DNA from: Janthinobacterium sp. 67
GTDB lineage: Bacteria; Pseudomonadota; Gammaproteobacteria; Burkholderiales; Burkholderiaceae_D
Reading direction: 5' to 3'
Assembly: GCF_002797895.1 (NCBI RefSeq)
Contig: NZ_PGES01000001.1
Location: 1,550,001 to 1,614,000, forward strand
DNA: 64,000 nt
Notes under the pieces: model-generated
The model's input: only the letters and a program-made list of their open reading frames with translations
Told to the model about the DNA's origin: nothing
Databases searched by the model: none
Position numbers and translations under genes: made by a program
Part shown: piece by piece, positions 60,691-64,000 of the stretch
Layout: each line of letters opens with the position of its first letter
Position numbering within the stretch: the stretch's first letter is position 1

Positions 60691-60728
60691 ATGCTTGTGG
60701 GCAAGCCATCGTGCTTGCCCGCACAGGG

Positions 60729-61895
60729 CTACATCGCCGCGAACGCCCGTTCGATATCGGCGATCAAGTCCTGCGGATCTTCCAGCCCCACGTTCAGGCG
60801 CACCAGCTGGCCCGGCAGTTGCCAGCCCTTGCGCATGGCGGCGATGCGGTACGGCATCACCAGGCTGTTCGCGCCGCCCCAGCTGTAGCCAATCTTGAAC
60901 AACTGCAAGGCATCGACGAAACGGTCCGTCTGCGCCTCCGTGTAGCGGGCATCGAACAGCACGGAAAACAGGCCGCCCGCGCCGGTAAAGTCGCGCTGCC
61001 AGATGGCGTGGCCCGGGCAATCCTCGAATGCGGGATGCAGCACCGTGGCAATCTCGCTGCGGCCCTTGAGCCAGGCGGCCACCGTGCGCGCGCCCGCGTC
61101 ATGGGCGTCGAAGCGCAGCTTCATGGTCGGCAAGCCGCGCAGCACCAGATAGGCGTCGTCCGCCCCCACGCCCATGCCCAGACGCATGTGCGCCTGCGCC
61201 AGGCGCTCGTGCAGCGCCCGCTCGCGCGTAATGAGCGCGCCCATCAGCACGTCCGAGCCGCCCGACTGGTATTTCGTCAGCGCCTGCATGATGATGTCCA
61301 CGCCCAGGTCGAAGCCGCGCAGGGCCAGGCCGGCCGACCAGGTGTTGTCCAAAGCCACCAGCACGCCGCGCGCACGGGCGGCCGCGCAGATGGCGGGCAA
61401 GTCCGGCACTTCCATCGTCACCGAACCCGGTGCTTCCGTCCAGATGAGTTTGGTGTTTTCCTGGATCAGGGCGGCGATGCCGGCACCGATGAGCGGATCG
61501 TAATAGCGGGCCGTGATGCCGAAATCCTGCGCCAGCCAGCGTCCCAGTTCGCGGTTCGGGTTGTATATATTTTCCGGCAATAAAACGTCGTCGCCCGTTT
61601 TCAACAGGGCAAAGTCCGCCATGGCGATGGCCGCCAGCCCCGACGGCGCCAGCAGGCAATGCTTGCCCCCTTCTATCTCGGCCAGCCGCGCTTCCAGGGT
61701 GAACGTGGTGGGCGTGCCGTGCAAGCCGTAGGTGTAGGCGTTCTTGTCTTTCCAGTCGCCCGAGCGCATGGCCGCGACGTCCTTGAACAGCACGGTCGAG
61801 GCGTGATGGATGGCGTTGGGAAACGCGGCAAAGCCTTGCGGCGCCTGGTAATCGCTGTGGATCAGCGCCGTCTGGAGGGATTTGGGTGTGGTCAT
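60729..61895 (-). CDS. metC: cystathionine beta-lyase (PLP-dependent)
   Basis: 388 residues of the Cys/Met metabolism PLP family. The tyrosine stacking and substrate segment NAYTYGLHGTPTTF, the glycine-rich CLLAPSGLAAI and the PLP-binding Lys in ALTKYQSGGSDVLMG are present; the C-terminal part has SWGGANSLVMP. It would split cystathionine into homocysteine, ammonia and pyruvate in methionine biosynthesis. Other family members (cystathionine gamma-synthase or O-acetylhomoserine sulfhydrylase) are similar, but the SWGG sequence favours MetC. It lies after the rimO terminator as its own unit. Confidence 0.88.
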   Translation of the reverse strand: MTTPKSLQTALIHSDYQAPQGFAAFPNAIHHASTVLFKDVAAMRSGDWKDKNAYTYGLHGTPTTFTLEARLAEIEGGKHCLLAPSGLAAIAMADFALLKTGDDVLLPENIYNPNRELGRWLAQDFGITARYYDPLIGAGIAALIQENTKLIWTEAPGSVTMEVPDLPAICAAARARGVLVALDNTWSAGLALRGFDLGVDIIMQALTKYQSGGSDVLMGALITRERALHERLAQAHMRLGMGVGADDAYLVLRGLPTMKLRFDAHDAGARTVAAWLKGRSEIATVLHPAFEDCPGHAIWQRDFTGAGGLFSVLFDARYTEAQTDRFVDALQLFKIGYSWGGANSLVMPYRIAAMRKGWQLPGQLVRLNVGLEDPQDLIADIERAFAAM

Positions 61896-61916
61896 GGCGT
61901 CGTCGGCAAAAATAAA

Positions 61917-61946
61917 AAGGCGGGCCAGTCTGTGCTGGTCCGCCTT
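61917..61946 (-). terminator. intrinsic terminator of rimO
   Basis: A 12-bp stem (one G-T pair, loop TCTGTG) is followed on the minus strand by TTTTTATTTTT. It lies 66 bases past the rimO stop and just before the metC start on the same strand, so metC needs its own promoter or readthrough. Confidence 0.9.
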
Positions 61947-62011
61947 GATTGTAAGGGCTTATGCCCTTGCCTGCCGTACGTATGACAGAGTGTTACACCT
62001 GCATAAAATTT

Positions 62012-63424
62012 TTATTCTGCGGCGCCCCACAGGTCGTGCGCGTCCGCTGAGGTGATGGTCACGTCAACAAACTGGCCAACGGCCAGCTTGCGGTGCGGCT
62101 CGAACGGCGGTTTCACATACACGACGCCGTCGATTTCCGGCGCATCGGCGGACGAGCGGCCCACGCCGCCGGAGCGGGTGACTTCATCGATCAGCACGCG
62201 CACGGTCTTGCCGACCTTCGCTTGCAGGCGCTTGCGAGAAATCTCTTCCTGCAGCAGCATGACGCGGCCGCGGCGCTCTTCGCGCAGCTCTTCCGGCACG
62301 GGGTTGGCGATTTCGTTCGCGGTCGCGCCTTCCACAGGAGAGTACGCGAAGCAGCCCAGGCGGTCGATCTGCGCTTCCTTGAGGAAATCAAGCAGGTACT
62401 CGAATTCCGCTTCCGTTTCGCCTGGGAAACCGGCGATGAAGGTCGAGCGGATGGTCAGGTCCGGGTTGATGGCGCGCCAGGCCTGGATGCGGTCGAGGTT
62501 TTTCTCGCCGCTGGCCGGGCGCTTCATGCGCTTCAGGACGTCAGGATGCGCATGCTGCATCGGAATGTCGAGGTACGGCAGGATGTGGCCGCCGCTCATC
62601 ATCGGGATGATCTGGTCCACGTGCGGGTACGGATACACATAGTGCAAGCGCACCCAGGCGCCGTAGGACTTGGCCAGCTCGCCCAGCGCTTCCGTCAGCT
62701 GCGTCATGTGGGTTTTCACGGGACGGCCATTCCAGAAGCCGGAGCGGAATTTCACGTCCACGCCATACGCCGACGTATCTTGCGAAATGACCAGCAATTC
62801 CTTGACGCCGGACTTGAACAGGTTTTCCGCTTCCATCATCAGTTCGCCGATCGGACGCGAGACGAGGTCGCCGCGCATGGACGGGATGATGCAGAAGCTG
62901 CAGCGGTGGTTGCAGCCTTCGGAAATTTTCAGGTAGGCATAGTGCTTCGGCGTCAGCTTGACGCCTTGCGGCGGCACCAGGTCGAGGAAAGGCGCATGCG
63001 GCTTCGGCAGGTGCAAGTGGACGGAATCCATCACTTCGGCCAAGGCGTGCGGACCCGTGACGGACAGCACTTTCGGATGCACCTTCATGATGATGTCGTC
63101 GCCGGCAGCATCTTTCTTGGCGCCCAGGCAGCCGGTCACGATCACTTTGCCATTTTCAGCCAGCGCTTCGCCGATGGCGTCCAGCGACTCTTGCACGGCA
63201 GCATCGATAAAACCGCAGGTATTGACGATCACCAGATCGGCGCCAGCATAGGATTTCGCCGTTTCGTAGCCTTCGGCGCGCAGTTGGGTCAGGATTTGTT
63301 CGGAGTCGACCAGCGCTTTCGGGCAGCCGAGCGAGACAAAGCCCACTTTCGGCGCCGCACCTGGCATGGCCAGCATGGCCTCGGGCTGGGCGGAAGGAAC
63401 GGGAATACGGTGAATTTCAGACAT
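62012..63424 (-). CDS. rimO: ribosomal protein S12 methylthiotransferase RimO
   Basis: 470 residues. The N-terminal MTTase domain carries cysteines in [23 protein letters not shown] and [10 protein letters not shown], which bind the auxiliary iron-sulfur cluster. The radical SAM cluster motif is CNHRCSFC in [18 protein letters not shown]. The C-terminal TRAM domain begins after EEISRKRLQ. RimO adds a methylthio group to Asp of S12. Compared with the usual size of about 440 residues, there is a 25-residue extension at the N-terminus that may be translated or may reflect a start further in. It stands alone. Confidence 0.94.
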   Translation of the reverse strand: MSEIHRIPVPSAQPEAMLAMPGAAPKVGFVSLGCPKALVDSEQILTQLRAEGYETAKSYAGADLVIVNTCGFIDAAVQESLDAIGEALAENGKVIVTGCLGAKKDAAGDDIIMKVHPKVLSVTGPHALAEVMDSVHLHLPKPHAPFLDLVPPQGVKLTPKHYAYLKISEGCNHRCSFCIIPSMRGDLVSRPIGELMMEAENLFKSGVKELLVISQDTSAYGVDVKFRSGFWNGRPVKTHMTQLTEALGELAKSYGAWVRLHYVYPYPHVDQIIPMMSGGHILPYLDIPMQHAHPDVLKRMKRPASGEKNLDRIQAWRAINPDLTIRSTFIAGFPGETEAEFEYLLDFLKEAQIDRLGCFAYSPVEGATANEIANPVPEELREERRGRVMLLQEEISRKRLQAKVGKTVRVLIDEVTRSGGVGRSSADAPEIDGVVYVKPPFEPHRKLAVGQFVDVTITSADAHDLWGAAE

Positions 63425-63536
63425 GGTTGGCAGCTAATAAAATGGTGAGGCGAATCGGCTATTGTACCCCGAGCCGCCCCATGCTGTCAGGGCCGGCTTC
63501 TTTTGCTGGCGCATCTGCAACGCTGCAACTGCCGTT

Positions 63537-63574
63537 TTGTTCCGGCCACTGCCATCGAAGCAGTGGCCGAACAA
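63537..63574. repeat. strong hairpin in the rimO / lipoprotein divergent region
   Basis: TTGTT plus CGGCCACTGC pairs with GCAGTGGCCG plus AACAA across the 7-base loop CATCGAA, a 15-bp stem with a single bulged C (63542). It has no T-run that would mark an intrinsic terminator, so it may be a dispersed repeat or a small structured RNA. Confidence 0.45.
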
Positions 63575-63643
63575 GCTCCCACCATGCATCATCGGTATCA
63601 AGAAATTAAAAATAATGCCTTAGGGAAATTAATGGTCTGACAT

Positions 63644-63649
63644 ATAATT
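63644..63649 (+). promoter_or_regulatory. -10 box before the window-end lipoprotein gene
   Basis: TATAAT lies 27 bases before the start codon, with a poor TTAGGG at 63621 as possible -35. The intervening region is very AT-rich. Confidence 0.5.
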
Positions 63650-63675
63650 GTTTTTTAAAAAACTAAATCAATTCC

Positions 63676-64000
63676 ATGTCTTTTTCCTTTTCCAATCTGA
63701 AAGCGCGACGCCTGGCTGTCGCGGCTTGCGGCATGTCTGTATTGCTGCTGAGCGGCTGCGTCGTCAACACGTCGGTCGTTGACCCACTGAAAATGAGCGC
63801 ACAATCGGGAGAGACCCCGGTGGTGGTCAGCATCACGTCGAACACCAAAGATATTTACGGATTCAATTCGATCAAGTTACGCCAGGTGGTGGCGGGCGAG
63901 CAGCGCAGTGATTTCAAGCTGGTCTCCGCAAACCTGGTGATGACAAAGGTCGAGAGCGCGATGGCAGGGGATACCTCCCTGTTTATTGGCACCCTGCCCC
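63676..64000 (+). CDS. hypothetical lipoprotein (5' part only)
   Basis: 108 codons are visible and no stop is reached. The signal sequence (about residues 8-27, MSVLLLSG) ends in LLSGC, a lipobox with Cys28, so the product is a lipid-anchored envelope protein. The mature part contains a mixed hydrophilic sequence, SVVDPLKMSAQSGETPVVVS, with no recognised domain. It has an AT-rich leader. The gene continues past the right edge. Confidence 0.7.
   Translation, partial: MSFSFSNLKARRLAVAACGMSVLLLSGCVVNTSVVDPLKMSAQSGETPVVVSITSNTKDIYGFNSIKLRQVVAGEQRSDFKLVSANLVMTKVESAMAGDTSLFIGTLP

Noticed and set aside
58347..61583. Plus-strand frame of 1078 codons across the serine hydrolase and metC genes
   Set aside because: It runs antisense to two clear genes and across an intergenic gap; composition is that of a shadow frame.

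Overview
The window is high-GC DNA from a beta-proteobacterium. The Burkholderia-type porin, the LipA/Lif lipase pair, CpdB, RimO and the overall gene style fit Oxalobacteraceae, most likely Janthinobacterium or a close relative; this assignment is an inference from gene content. No rRNA, tRNA, CRISPR array, insertion sequence or prophage was seen. Genes are densely packed and sit in several operons.

Layout. 1-5.6 kb: end of a DUF2288 gene, an orphan Phd/YefM antitoxin, then a leftward branched-chain amino acid ABC transporter operon in which permease LivM and ATPase LivG are one polypeptide. 5.9-7.3 kb: two uncharacterised genes, the first a lipoprotein. 7.3-13.1 kb (leftward): a large heparinase II/III-type secreted enzyme with a lectin-like insert, a Sel1 protein and a CpdB-like lipoprotein. 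13.3-16.7 kb (rightward): prfB (with the autoregulatory +1 frameshift), a HAD phosphatase and lysS. 16.8-25.7 kb (leftward): a nine-gene sugar-acid operon (solute-binding protein, two permeases, ATPase, KguE-, KguK- and KguD-like enzymes, porin, Gfo/Idh/MocA oxidoreductase) next to a PtxS-like LacI regulator, with matching palindromic operators. I read it as a 2-ketogluconate-type catabolic operon whose usual MFS transporter is replaced by a polar-amino-acid-type ABC transporter.

25.9-39.3 kb: ppnN nucleosidase, a POT peptide transporter, a YecA/SEC-C protein, an uncharacterised membrane protein, an alpha/alpha-toroid protein coupled to an AAC(3)-family acetyltransferase, an OPT transporter and penicillin-binding protein 1A. 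39.4-45.0 kb: TetR regulator, secreted lipase with its dedicated foldase, and a large winged-helix/STAND/TPR regulator. 45.1-49.7 kb: two chemoreceptors, one overlapping an EAL phosphodiesterase gene and preceded by a CRP-like site. 50.0-55.5 kb: a 5'-nucleotidase, mfd and serB.

55.6-58.4 kb is the most intriguing segment: four overlapping rightward genes encode a nucleotidyltransferase-like protein, a membrane protein ending in a Gly/Ser tail with three cysteines, a DUF692 (MNIO) oxidase and an 85-residue partner. MNIO enzymes modify cysteines in peptides, so the tail may be the substrate. The window ends with a serine hydrolase, a small membrane protein, metC, rimO and the start of a lipoprotein gene.
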